From Thermococcus indicus (GTDB taxonomy: Archaea > Methanobacteriota_B > Thermococci > Thermococcales > Thermococcaceae): 64,000 nucleotides of DNA. The position numbers were made by a program, and so were the translations under genes. Shown here piece after piece: positions 39,301-47,201 of this stretch. Each line of letters begins with the position of its first letter. Position 1 is the stretch's first letter. The stretch covers positions 868,001 through 932,000 of the forward strand of contig NZ_CP040846.1 of NCBI RefSeq assembly GCF_006274605.1, read 5' to 3'. Below the pieces are notes generated by a model. The model did not search any database. It was not told where the DNA came from and was given only the letters and a program-made list of their open reading frames with translations.

Positions 39301-39679
39301 CTTTCAAAGCCTCCACGGTCTCTTGGGGAAGACCGTTCTGGCTGATGTTTTGAGCCATTTCTCTCAGCTCTTCCGCAGTGTAGTACGTCTTTACACCAGA
39401 AGCCTTCAGTTCCTCCATGGCCTGCCAGATTAACGCTGAAATGTTTGCGGCATTCTCGGCACCGAAGCGAGAGTTTTGAATTAGCTCCTTGACAAGAGTC
39501 GTGTTTCCAGTGGCGTTGAGGCGAACCACAAGTTCGGCTTCTCTGTTGAGGATTTCCCAGAATTTCTCGTACGGGTCGTTCTGGGCTTCAACAGTGGTGG
39601 CGTAGGCTGTACTCCCCGCCGCTGCTACTATCGATCCTAGCAGGAGGGTTATCAACAACACTCCTACTGCCTTTCTCAT
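36311..39679 (-). CDS. large secreted CARDB-repeat protein with variable C-terminal tip (putative polymorphic toxin)
   Basis: The 1122-aa protein has a clear signal peptide (residues 1-27, LLITLLLGSIVAAAGSTAYA). Residues about 30-270 are helical; 270-600 are mixed with a Pro-rich spot (PHPTPRPPRN). Beta-sandwich CARDB-like repeats follow at about 600-690 (VEGESVTYTVKVKNGN), 700-790 (VDVSPRNPDDGDRVRFDVSI) and 800-905. A conserved cassette core lies at about 905-1030 (THITITVDESFAEFYFG). The tip (about 1030-1122) is Gly/Leu rich, with FGYAGLLLLLADITENVYFYGW, and ends FDNDNFVG. Box A TTTTAAT lies near 39711-39717 and GGTGA before the ATG. No known toxin domain is recognised. A surface adhesin with variable ends is the main alternative. 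Confidence 0.7.
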   Translation of the reverse strand: MRKAVGVLLITLLLGSIVAAAGSTAYATTVEAQNDPYEKFWEILNREAELVVRLNATGNTTLVKELIQNSRFGAENAANISALIWQAMEELKASGVKTYYTAEELREMAQNISQNGLPQETVEALKAQGWTDEQIQALEDYIAKNAGEINEDFNMTAFLEDFSMAFIDVAFKYNEYGAWGLKTGYWKNIEEAPSTAGSSLQINPVLKRSWIETYASYYNYSGDSTGIETFYSSVRGLNELITALILDRIKPKEYKYTKFMPPHPTPRPPRNITLNISPPINPRLISPEQEITRVEKRTPNGGIVFTIEKTKIVKVYDFLIKDIGRSGDADVKSTPEVRCPETWIITTHTVYYWPSALEAYELSSNIMALLEAKKGGNDNPEIDKIINQKMAELKQSLGVYMIYSTNKTKRVSCYDNLKPGQPRPLSGLDTKETMPVEKASPDLQEPLNLPEWLIKEALDMENTLGVLSINGISVVVDRNDAGEIKYHVEISMVAKYNSVSKIQVNVSDKTSRGTDTGTISYLGPDEEETWRSGKFSARVSGSSIRITGNVKITYRPVCSSPPTSFKDGQTLSRKCQDRTITRSYSETIDLGSSIDWSKVDVIVTASRHNIVEGESVTYTVKVKNGNSLPVDGVKYRVTVSLPQFDPKNYSGTVTIPANGEKTILTKTVAYPDSGTYLARATISWNGHTKSASDKVIVTTGTLVISDVDVSPRNPDDGDRVRFDVSIRNPSSRSRSLNVKLFIDGVKESSRTVSIGGNGESTTTLVWTATAGNHDWRVEVWEDGKLEDSRSGSLSVSGTSGNLFNVVLTAYPTELEGGGEVYLQVKAWNYDGSLIPVKGFIEVDGEVIRSIEAKIPVNANGDSILTLTYNIAGVSTHTFKLFLDNYDGEPNGAGEEHWSEVKVEVKSWKADLKLECDDEVVLGENDVDDLDCTLYLFRTNPEESVQVRISEIDVGGAKVWPSEFKGVTLSKDTLRVTPNDPDDETHITITVDESFAEFYFGIDPLFPWHSYVNKLATEQPWEILVHFENALSISTTFQILKNDGTTIKDAVEYGGSGTFVVTEILERAGYITTEATGPGQLAVFGSRLFGYAGLLLLLADITENVYFYGWKQPRDFDNDNFVG

Positions 39680-39776
39680 TGAAATTTCACCATGACACTA
39701 ATCAAAGTTAGAAATTAAAAGGTTTTTCTATCAACATTTTGCACACCACCAAAAATAGTACACAAAAAATGGAAAA

Positions 39777-40583
39777 TCACAGGCTCGTCAGCAGCTCTAT
39801 CAACCCCTGCTTCGTCGGGACCTTCATGAACTTCTCGGGGTCCTTGACCTTGAGGAGCAGGGGGACGTCGCCAAACAGCTTGAGAACCTTTCCGAATGGT
39901 ATGCTTCCCTCGCCGGGGAGAAGGTGAAGGTCGCCGACACCGTAGGCGAGGGCATCCTCGGGCTCCACCTGGGGGAAGAGCTTTCCGAAGTTGTCGTGTA
40001 TCATGAGGATAATAGTTTTATCAGTTCCGAGCTTGACGTCCTCGAGCAGCTTGTCCGCGTCACCCTGGGCGCTGAGGAAGGCGTGGGCGACGTCGAGGGC
40101 GAAGCCGACGTTTTTCCTGTCCACGTTCTCGACGACGTAGAGCGTGTCCTTGACGCTGAAGGTGTTCTCGAGGGCTATCTTTATCCCGAACGGACCCACC
40201 ATATCCGCAAGCTGCTGGAGGGCCTCTATTTCGAGGTCGAGCCGTCCGGTCCTTCCGCTCTGCATGACGATGACCTTGGCGCCCAGCTTTATCGCGACGT
40301 CGGCGACTGCCCTTGCGACGCGGAAGTGACGGGTGTAGTAGATGTGATCGCGGAGGTTGACGGAGGTGGGCATCCTGACGATGTAGTCGATTCCGACGCC
40401 CCTCAGGGTCGTCTCGATGTTTTTGAGCTTTTTCTCAACAACGACGCCGTTCTTTATGAGGCCGAGCGTGTGGGGGAATATCGAGACGAAGTCGTAGTTC
40501 TTTATCTTGACGTCCGCGAGCACCGACGCGAGGGTCTTGTCCTTCGTGACGAAATGCGGATAGACCGTAATTCCTATCTCCAT
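39777..40583 (-). CDS. sugar phosphate isomerase/epimerase-like TIM-barrel protein
   Basis: The 268-aa protein has the strand pattern of the xylose-isomerase-like/AP-endonuclease 2 superfamily: MEIGITVYP, FVSIFPH, YIVRMPTS, AKVIVMQSG, IKIALENTFS (with metal-ligand Glu), GFALDVAHAF (Asp, His), TIILMIHDNFG (His, Asp) and an end with LLPGEGSIPFG (Glu). The metal ligands needed for activity are present. Substrate is unknown; it could be an isomerase or an endonuclease IV-like repair protein. It sits just beyond the accessory island and is of normal base composition. Confidence 0.75.
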   Translation of the reverse strand: MEIGITVYPHFVTKDKTLASVLADVKIKNYDFVSIFPHTLGLIKNGVVVEKKLKNIETTLRGVGIDYIVRMPTSVNLRDHIYYTRHFRVARAVADVAIKLGAKVIVMQSGRTGRLDLEIEALQQLADMVGPFGIKIALENTFSVKDTLYVVENVDRKNVGFALDVAHAFLSAQGDADKLLEDVKLGTDKTIILMIHDNFGKLFPQVEPEDALAYGVGDLHLLPGEGSIPFGKVLKLFGDVPLLLKVKDPEKFMKVPTKQGLIELLTSL

Positions 40584-40677
40584 GCTACCACCTACAAGAG
40601 AGTGTGCCGCTGGATATAAAAGCTTACCGAGGGACAGGGTTTAAAAGTTCCGGGCGGAACATCTTCCGGGTGAGTGG

Positions 40678-41691
40678 ATGAGGGAAAACATCTGGAAGTA
40701 CATATCCGCGGTTCTCATACTCCTGCTCGCCGCCTCAAGCGTGGCGGTGGTGCTGCTCTACATGCAGAACTCGGAGCTGAAATCTTACACCCCTTCGAAC
40801 GTCTCCCCTGTAGTTGTGGAGACCTCACTGAACGCCACGTGCAACGAAACGGCTTACAGGCTCCAGATAGAAGAGCTCCAGAGGCAGCTCGACTTCATGC
40901 GGGCCCAGCTAAGGGAGAGGAACATGCCCGAAGACAACACGACGATAGCCGTCGTCCCGATATTCGGCCTGATTGACGAGTACACCGCCCTAAGAATCGT
41001 GCCCCTTCTGAGGGACGTTGCCCGGAACGACTCAATCGGCGGCGTTGTTCTATGGATAGAGAGTCCGGGCGGATACGTGGGGCCGGTGAGGGACATCTAC
41101 GCCACGGTTCGGAAGCTCAACCTCATTAAACCCGTGGTCGCCTACACCGGAGGCATGGCGGCATCGGGTGGGTACTACATCGCCGCAGGCGCCGAGAAGA
41201 TAATAGCGGACCCCCTCGCGGAGGTGGGCAGTATCGGCATCATCTACGTCCACTACAACCTCCAGAAGAACTACGAGATGAACGGCATCAAGGTCGATGT
41301 CTTCAAGACCGGCCCATACAAGGACACCGGTGCGGAGTGGCGCGACCTGAGCGAGGAGGAGCGCGAGATGATAGCGGAGAGCATTGACACCTATTTCCAG
41401 GCATTCCTCCAGGCGGTGAGCAGCGGGAGAAACATGCCGCTCAACGAGACCAGGAAGTATGCAACCGGCCAGACCTGGTTCGCCATGAACGTGACCGGCT
41501 CCCTTGTGGATGAAACCGGGGACATCGACCGTGCCCTGAGTATCCTTTCGGAGGAGCTCAACGTCACCAACCCGCGCGTCGTTATATACAGTGGGGACTC
41601 TCCTTCGGATTTTGGTATCTTCGGGAGCACGGCCCTCCTGCTTGATCCGCGCTACGTGAGCGCTTACCTGAAGACCGGCTGGGGTGGTTGA
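40678..41691 (+). CDS. sppA: signal peptide peptidase SppA (S49 family)
   Basis: It cleaves released signal peptides at the membrane. The 337-aa protein has an N-terminal membrane anchor (about 9-28) followed by a helical stretch and the protease domain. The catalytic Ser lies in GGMAASGGYY (about Ser163) and the Lys in GPYKDTG (about Lys215), the Ser-Lys dyad of the single-domain archaeal enzyme. ESPGGYVGPV and ADPLAEVGSIGIIYV are also typical. It is the first gene of an operon with the two genes that follow; the next ATG is one base after its stop. Confidence 0.95.
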   Translation: MRENIWKYISAVLILLLAASSVAVVLLYMQNSELKSYTPSNVSPVVVETSLNATCNETAYRLQIEELQRQLDFMRAQLRERNMPEDNTTIAVVPIFGLIDEYTALRIVPLLRDVARNDSIGGVVLWIESPGGYVGPVRDIYATVRKLNLIKPVVAYTGGMAASGGYYIAAGAEKIIADPLAEVGSIGIIYVHYNLQKNYEMNGIKVDVFKTGPYKDTGAEWRDLSEEEREMIAESIDTYFQAFLQAVSSGRNMPLNETRKYATGQTWFAMNVTGSLVDETGDIDRALSILSEELNVTNPRVVIYSGDSPSDFGIFGSTALLLDPRYVSAYLKTGWGG

Positions 41692-41692
41692 G

Positions 41693-42172
41693 ATGCTCTG
41701 TGAGGAGAAGCTCGAGGTATTTGAAAACGGATTCCTGGATGAGAAGTTCAACCTCAGGGTGGAGTTTTACGGAAAGGACACCAGAAAGCTTCTCCTTGCG
41801 GTGATAAGGGAGCTTTACCTCCCCGATTATGGGGAGGATTATGTCTATCCCTTTGAGTGCGCCAAGGAGTTCTGGGGCATTCACATGGATTCCTCCGAGA
41901 TAGTCGTCGAGGAATTCCGGCCGAGCCCCATCAAGTTCCTCAACCGCAGCGTTCTCAACCGCCTCGAAAAGGCCCTCGAGGAGATCGATGCGCCCCCGGA
42001 GGTTAAAGGTGCCATAGACTTCGAAAAGGCCGAGGTTCACAAGCTCAAGAAAGGTTTATTAGCCCTGGGGAAGAACTTCATACTCGGTGAGGGGGCGTAC
42101 CTCATCGTCTTCAACAAGCCGAGCGCGCGGGAGCTCATACTGAAATACCTGGGGATGCTGGATGGAGCTTGA
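41693..42172 (+). CDS. conserved Thermococcales protein, PH1570-like
   Basis: A 159-aa soluble alpha-beta protein (MLCEEKLEVFENGFLDEKFNLRV...). It resembles proteins annotated as PH1570 family, known from Pyrococcus and of unknown function. No catalytic motif is evident. The ATG at 41693 follows GGGGTGG; an in-frame GTG at 41684 is the alternative. It overlaps the downstream AI-2E-type transporter by 11 bases and follows sppA directly, so the three are probably translated together. Membrane context suggests a peripheral role, which is inference. Confidence 0.6.
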   Translation: MLCEEKLEVFENGFLDEKFNLRVEFYGKDTRKLLLAVIRELYLPDYGEDYVYPFECAKEFWGIHMDSSEIVVEEFRPSPIKFLNRSVLNRLEKALEEIDAPPEVKGAIDFEKAEVHKLKKGLLALGKNFILGEGAYLIVFNKPSARELILKYLGMLDGA

Positions 42173-43157
42173 AGCCGCGGTCTGGATCGCGATATCACTC
42201 GTCGTCCTCTACCTCGTCTGGGAGACGGTTAGCCCTATCCTTTCTCCCCTTATACTCGCGATAACCCTGGCTTACATTCTCTATCCGTTCCACGAGCGCC
42301 TCTCCCGGAAAACCGGAAAGCGTGTTTCTGCTTTCACCATGACAGGTATCCTCACGATCCTGACGTTTCTCTTCATGATCGGCTTTGCCCTCTGGATAAA
42401 CGACGTCAAGCAGTCCCTGGCGTACTACATCGATGCCTTCTTCCGGTGGCTGCTTGGCTTCCACCTTCCCCCCGCAATCTACGAGCTCATCCAGCGCCTC
42501 GCGGAGGATATTCCCAAGCGCTTTGAGGAGTACGTTCTTGGCTATACCTACTCCCTTCCCAAGCTCTCCCTCCAGGCCATCGTGATGGTCTTCGCGTTTT
42601 ACGGGATCCTCGTGAACACCGAGACAATACGGGAGGAAGTTCATGCCCTCCTTCCACAGGACAACAGGGAGCTGGCCCTTAAACTCCTGAACAGCGCTGG
42701 AAGAACCCTCCACAGCCTCCTCCGCGGATGGCTCGCCCTGAGCATACTCAAGGGTGTGGCCATAGCGATAGGTTTCTATCTTTTCGCCATAGCCGACGCC
42801 GGCGGTGCGATAGCGGCCGGCATCTTCACGATAATCTTTGAGCTCCTCCCCGTCCTCGGGGGATGGATAGTCTGGCTGGCCGGGGCAGCCTATCTCTTCG
42901 GCACCGGAGAGGCCCTCGCGGCGGCCGTCTTTGCCCTCTACGGCGCGGTTTTCGTCTCCCCGATGCCGGACTACATCCTCAGGTCCCGCCTGGGCGAGAG
43001 GGAAACCGGTGTAAACGCGCTGATAAGCCTCGTTGGAATCTTCGGGGGTTACATAGCCTTCGGCTTCGTCGGCCTGATAATCGGCCCCGTTGCCCTGTCC
43101 CTCCTCGGAACCCTGGTTGAGGAATGGAAGAAGACGAAAGAAGCGGCTATGGCCTGA
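42162..43157 (+). CDS. AI-2E family transporter
   Basis: The 331-aa membrane protein has seven or eight helices in the pattern of the PerM/AI-2E exporter family: an N-terminal pair (AAVWIAISLVVLYLVWETV, LILAITLAYILYPFHERL), a long amphipathic middle (residues about 90-150), then GWLALSILKGVAIAIGFY, FTIIFELLPVLGGWIVW and the C-terminal pair FGGYIAFGFVGLIIGPV. Bacterial members move signalling molecules or act as Na+/H+ antiporters; the archaeal substrate is unknown. It is the third gene of the sppA operon, and its 3' end overlaps the convergent folP-like gene by 11 bases. Confidence 0.85.
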   Translation: MELEAAVWIAISLVVLYLVWETVSPILSPLILAITLAYILYPFHERLSRKTGKRVSAFTMTGILTILTFLFMIGFALWINDVKQSLAYYIDAFFRWLLGFHLPPAIYELIQRLAEDIPKRFEEYVLGYTYSLPKLSLQAIVMVFAFYGILVNTETIREEVHALLPQDNRELALKLLNSAGRTLHSLLRGWLALSILKGVAIAIGFYLFAIADAGGAIAAGIFTIIFELLPVLGGWIVWLAGAAYLFGTGEALAAAVFALYGAVFVSPMPDYILRSRLGERETGVNALISLVGIFGGYIAFGFVGLIIGPVALSLLGTLVEEWKKTKEAAMA

Positions 43158-43965
43158 ACTTCCTCATGAACGCTGCCATCTTGACGGCATCGAGTGTTTC
43201 CCTGACGTCGTGTGTCCGGATTATGTTTGCTCCGTTGAAGACGGCCACTGCCGTGGCGGCAAGACTCCCCGGGAGCCTCTCCGCGGGGTCTTTTCTGTCA
43301 GTTATTGCCCCGATGAACGACTTTCTGGAGACCCCTATAAGGATGGGCCGTCCGAAAATTTTGAGCATGTTGAGGTTCGTCAGAACCTTTGAGTCCCACT
43401 CGTACCAGGGGGGCCACTCCGGGCGGAGGAAGCCTATGGCCGGGTCCACCGCCACGTCCTCTATACCGTGTCTCTGGGCTACAACGAGGCTCTCCCGGAG
43501 AAGGTCTATCACGGTATGAATCGGGTCGCTGAGGTTCCTCACTTTTCCATGGGCGCAGACTATCACCGGAGCACCGTACTCACCGGCCACTTCCGCCATC
43601 CTCGGGTCGCCCTTCAGACCGGTGACGTCGTTTATCACATTCGCGCCCGCCTTCAGGGCCTCCTCTGCGACTTTTGCGCTGGTGGTGTCTATGCTTATTG
43701 GCACGTCCACGTGGTCGCGGATGGCCTTAACCGCCCATACCGCCCGTCTTACCTCCTCCTCAACGGGAATCTGGGTCTCGAGGTAGGGGGCGGTGGACTT
43801 GGCGCCAATATCTATGAATGCTGCCCCATCCTCAACCATCTTCACCGCGGTCTCGATGAGCCTGTTCTCGTCGTCCCTGACGCTCCCCTTGTAGAAGCTC
43901 TCAGGCGAAACGTTGATGACGCCCATTATCCTGGGCTCACCCAGGTCAATCCCCGCGAACTTCAT
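43147..43965 (-). CDS. folP: dihydropteroate synthase-like protein
   Basis: This 272-aa TIM-barrel protein has the motifs of dihydropteroate synthase: RIMGVINVSPESF (for the usual NVTPDSF), FIDIGAKSTAP, VPISIDTTSAKVAEEAL, GANVINDVTGLKGD, DVAVDPAIGFLRP and the closing IIRTHDV. In archaea lacking folate from p-aminobenzoate these proteins are thought to serve a modified-pterin route. The RFA-P synthase gene at 45810 lies nearby, now separated by a TnpB element. Regulation is not visible. Confidence 0.85.
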   Translation of the reverse strand: MKFAGIDLGEPRIMGVINVSPESFYKGSVRDDENRLIETAVKMVEDGAAFIDIGAKSTAPYLETQIPVEEEVRRAVWAVKAIRDHVDVPISIDTTSAKVAEEALKAGANVINDVTGLKGDPRMAEVAGEYGAPVIVCAHGKVRNLSDPIHTVIDLLRESLVVAQRHGIEDVAVDPAIGFLRPEWPPWYEWDSKVLTNLNMLKIFGRPILIGVSRKSFIGAITDRKDPAERLPGSLAATAVAVFNGANIIRTHDVRETLDAVKMAAFMRKFRP

Positions 43966-44035
43966 GGTTCACACCCAGCTCGAGCTTGATTGCCATGAAT
44001 AAAAAGGTTAGTGTGGCTATGACTTTTCTCTTCTC

Positions 44036-45480
44036 CAAGCCCCGCCCTGTAGGGCGGGGTACAGTATTCTGAAAATCAGCCTTCAAGCAGGAAAGCAACC
44101 TTTTTTAAAGCCCAAAAACCGTACTATACTTTGGAATGAAACGGGCAGTAACGGTAAAACTCCAGCCCTCAGCAAGAGAAAATTCTCTTCGAGTTAGCCC
44201 ACGCCACAGCAATAATCTGGAACAGGCTTAACTACCAGAGGCTCAAACAGTTCAAAGAATTTGGCAAAATAGACTTTTCAACAACTGAAAAAGAGGCCTA
44301 TCACGAGTTCAAAAACTGGATTGGCGGCTCAACAGTTCAACAATTAGCTCGAAAGAATGCAGAAGCGTGGCGAAGTTTCTTCTCACTCAACAAAAAGAAA
44401 AAGAAGAGAGAACTTCCCGAGTGGTTCAAACCAAAACCACCAAAATTCGTCAAAGAAGAGAATGGGTGGAAGCTCTTCATAATTCCCCTCAGGAACGACC
44501 AGTATCGGATTGATGGGAACGTTATTGAATTGAGGAGGCTCGGCAAATTTGGAAAACTCGAAGTTCAGTTTAAGGGGAGAATACACCTGAAGGGCAAGCA
44601 AGGACGCTTGGAAATCACTTACGACCCGGTAAAGCGGAAGTGGTATGCTTACCTAAGCATCACAGTCGGGGAAAAACTTGAGGGTAGAGAATGGGTTAAG
44701 CTTCCGAGAACTCCCAAGGGAAGCCTTTCAGCGGGAATTGACTTGGGTGTAAACAATTTGATGGCCATTTACGTTGAGAATGGGGAAAGCTTCCTCGTGA
44801 ACGGAAGACCGCTGAAGAGCATTGATTTTTACTGGCGGAAGAAGATTGCTGAGTACCAGTCGAAACTCAACAAGTCCGGCTGTAAAAAGAGTAGAAAACT
44901 CAAAAGAATGCATGAGAAGGCGAAACTTCAGGCGAAGCACTACATCAATACTGTCGTTAGACAGACTGTTAAGAAACTCTATTGGAGTTTCCAAAATCGT
45001 CGTGGGTTATCCGAAAGGCATTGCAAGAAACTCCGACAAGGGCAAAAGGCAAAACTTCCTCCTCTCTCACGTCTGGCGGTTTAATTACCTCATCAAACGC
45101 TTAACCGAGGTTGCGGAAGAGTATGGTATTCGAGTTTTGGTTGTTGATGAGGCTTTGACTTCGCAAGTTTGCCCCCTCTGTGGCCAACGCCATGAGAACG
45201 CTCGTTTTGTTAGGGGTTTGTTTAAGTGCCACAGGGAGGGCGTTGTTATGAATGCTGACCTTGTTGGAGCGTTTAACATTTTGAAGAAGGTTTTGGAAAC
45301 CATAACCCCGAATCTGAGCGGTCTTTATGCTCAGAGGAGGGGTAACGGGGGGAAGACCGCCCCAGAGGGGTCGAAGACCCACTTTTTGACGGGTTTGAAT
45401 GAGACCCCTCAAACCTCCCTGCCATTGGCGAGGGGTTAGCTCGTTGGAACCCTCGCCCTTCAGGGTGGGGAGGAGGTCAG
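44036..45480 (+). mobile_element. TnpB-only insertion element 1 (IS200/IS605 group, IS1341 type), decayed
   Basis: The left end is near CAAGCC (44036), with a strong hairpin CCCCGCCCT/AGGGCGGGG (44040-44059). The right end is the hairpin at 45451-45469 followed by GGAGGAGGTCAG ending at 45480. The same ends occur in element 2. No tnpA is present. It holds a tnpB broken by two small deletions. The right end provides the last codons and stop of the small membrane-protein gene at 45460. Confidence 0.85.
44136..45439 (+). pseudogene. tnpB: broken tnpB (two frameshifts)
   Basis: The start MKRAVTVKLQPS matches the intact copy at 48465. Near 44170 four bases are missing relative to that copy (AGCAAGAGAAAAT against AAGGAGCAGGAGAAAAT), and near 44985 five bases are missing (CTCTATTGGAG against a sequence with GATTTGG). 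The reading therefore runs in three frames. Coding traces with RuvC motifs remain: GIDLGVNNLMAIYV in the middle section, and LVVDEALTSQVCPLCGQRH with MNADLVGAFNIL in the last. No functional nuclease is expected. Confidence 0.9.
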
Positions 45481-45720
45481 CGTGGGCAGGATTGGGTCGA
45501 CATTCGGGTCGTTGGAATGCACCGCGGCCGCGAGGAGGCCATTGACTGCGCTGAAGCCGGCCAGGACCGCCTCGTCGGTTACCTTCACCTTGAGCCTGCC
45601 GAGGACGTGGAAGAGGTACAGCTCGGTCACGAGGGGCGCTATGGTTAGTATCCCGATAAGTCCGGTGAATATCATGAGGATGTACAGGGCAATCCCAAGT
45701 GCGTCATCGCCTTCCCCCAT
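45460..45720 (-). CDS. small membrane protein whose 3' end is formed by the insertion element
   Basis: The 86-aa protein MGEGDDALGIALYILMIFTG... has one or two membrane helices (about 8-38) and a conserved-looking tail (VTDEAVLAGFSAVNGLLAAA). The final residues (LTSSPP) and the stop are encoded by the right end of element 1, so the natural C terminus has probably been lost or altered. The ATG at 45720 follows GGTGAT, and a minus-strand box A (CTTTTAAG) lies at about 45752-45759. Function is unknown. The gene faces away from the RFA-P synthase gene. Confidence 0.6.
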   Translation of the reverse strand: MGEGDDALGIALYILMIFTGLIGILTIAPLVTELYLFHVLGRLKVKVTDEAVLAGFSAVNGLLAAAVHSNDPNVDPILPTLTSSPP

Positions 45721-45809
45721 ATTATCACCGTGGGGTGTAATATTGGAGATACTTAAAAGTTTTGCCAACCGTTAAAAATCGATAACCCCAAATCCCCCCG
45801 GTGACGTTC

Positions 45810-46781
45810 ATGCTAATCCGTACTCCGAGGAGGCTTCATCTGGGTCTCATCGATCCATCGGCTACCTTTGGGAGGCGCTTTGGGAGTCTCGGCGTTGCCC
45901 TTGAGGGTGGCTACGAGGTCAGAATCGTCGAGGGCGAGGCCATGGAAGTGATTGCAGATGGAGAAGACAGGGAAACCATCGAGTTCGTCATAAGGAGGAT
46001 GAACTCCGCCTACGAAACGGGGGTTAATTACCTGGTTGAGGTTAGACAGGCTATTCCTAGGCACGTTGGCCTAGGCTCCACCACCCAGCTCAGCCTGGCG
46101 GTCGCGATGGGGATAGCCCGGCTTAACAACCTGAACGTCTCGATTGAGGAGCTGGCGAGGGTTCTCGGGAGGGGGAGGAACGGCGGCGCCGGAATTTACT
46201 CCTTCGCCCACGGTGGATTCGTCATAGACGGCGGCGTTAGGAACGGCATTCCGCCCCTGATATTCCGCCAGGATTTTCCCCCCGAATGGGGCTTTCTCCT
46301 CGTGATTCCAGAACTTAAACCCGGCCTCGACGAGGAGGAGGAAAAGCCCGTGATGGCTGGCGTCGTTGGAAGGGCCGACGTTGCCATGGAGATAAGCCAC
46401 AGAATACTGCTTGGCCTCCTACCTGCTTTAAAGGAGAGGGACGTGAAGACCTTCGGTGAGCACCTCTCCGCGATACAGAGGCTGGTCGGAAAGCACTTCG
46501 AGCCGTACCAGGGCGGGGAGTTCAGGGAGGACGTTAAGCTGATACTCGACTTTCTGGCGGAGAAAACCTACGGCCACGGCCAGAGCTCCTGGGGCCCGAC
46601 TGTCTACGGGCTGATACTCAGGAGTGAATTCCAGAGGCTCAGCGCCGAAGCCCACGACTACCTCCAGGAGCACGGGATAAGGGCGAAGGTCGAGCTCGGC
46701 CTTCCGAACAACACCGGCGCGGAGATAATCGGGGAGAGCGCTTTTCTCGAAAGGTTGATAAGGTCCGTGGAAAAAGAGTAA
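45810..46781 (+). CDS. beta-ribofuranosylaminobenzene 5'-phosphate synthase
   Basis: It joins p-hydroxy- or p-aminobenzoate to PRPP, the first step that sets methanopterin-type cofactors apart from folate. The 323-aa protein has the GHMP-like fold: RTPRRLHLGLIDPSATFGRRFGS, the glycine-rich GLGSTTQLSLAVAMGIARL, GRGRNGGAGIYSFAHGGFVIDGG, and a C-terminal AETYGHG-like site (LAEKTYGHGQSSWGPTVYG). The ATG at 45810 follows GGTGACG. Box A lies near 45770. The gene is close to the dihydropteroate synthase-like gene, which fits a shared pathway. Confidence 0.88.
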   Translation: MLIRTPRRLHLGLIDPSATFGRRFGSLGVALEGGYEVRIVEGEAMEVIADGEDRETIEFVIRRMNSAYETGVNYLVEVRQAIPRHVGLGSTTQLSLAVAMGIARLNNLNVSIEELARVLGRGRNGGAGIYSFAHGGFVIDGGVRNGIPPLIFRQDFPPEWGFLLVIPELKPGLDEEEEKPVMAGVVGRADVAMEISHRILLGLLPALKERDVKTFGEHLSAIQRLVGKHFEPYQGGEFREDVKLILDFLAEKTYGHGQSSWGPTVYGLILRSEFQRLSAEAHDYLQEHGIRAKVELGLPNNTGAEIIGESAFLERLIRSVEKE

Positions 46782-46796
46782 ATAACGGTGACTGTC

Positions 46797-47201
46797 ATGG
46801 AGCCATTGGAGGGGCTTCTAAAGCTCCTGGACAGGTACTTTGGAGAAAATGTAAGGGTCGTGCTCCTATTTGGCTCCAGGACAAGGGGTCTGGCCAGCCC
46901 GGGTTCTGATTACGACATCCTTGTGTTGGTTGAGGGAGATAAATCCGGCGGGAGGGAGTTCTGGAGGGAGCTGTTCAAACTGGAACTTGAGCTGGGAGTT
47001 TCTTTTGATGTGATAATTCTCCGCGAAGAAGAAGTTTCAGCAGATAATCCCCTGCTGTGGGGGATTCTTACAGGATACAGGGTTCTGCGTGGCGAAGAGC
47101 ACTGGGAGCGCATGTTGAAGAGACTTAGGAAGGACATCAGAAAGAGAAAACCCCGCCTCATTGAGGGGGACAAACAATGGCAGATAGCCCAGTTGGTCTA
47201 A
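46797..47201 (+). CDS. minimal nucleotidyltransferase (MNT), antitoxin-type
   Basis: The 134-aa protein has the nucleotidyltransferase signature GSRTRGLASPGSDYDILVL (GSxxxG...DxD) and a further Asp in VSFDVIILREEE, completing the catalytic triad. A basic C-terminal helix (LKRLRKDIRKRKPRL) may contact nucleic acid. It overlaps the HEPN gene that follows by 25 bases. In such pairs the MNT protein usually restrains a HEPN ribonuclease, sometimes by adenylylating it. The ATG at 46797 follows GGTGACTGTC. Confidence 0.85.
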   Translation: MEPLEGLLKLLDRYFGENVRVVLLFGSRTRGLASPGSDYDILVLVEGDKSGGREFWRELFKLELELGVSFDVIILREEEVSADNPLLWGILTGYRVLRGEEHWERMLKRLRKDIRKRKPRLIEGDKQWQIAQLV

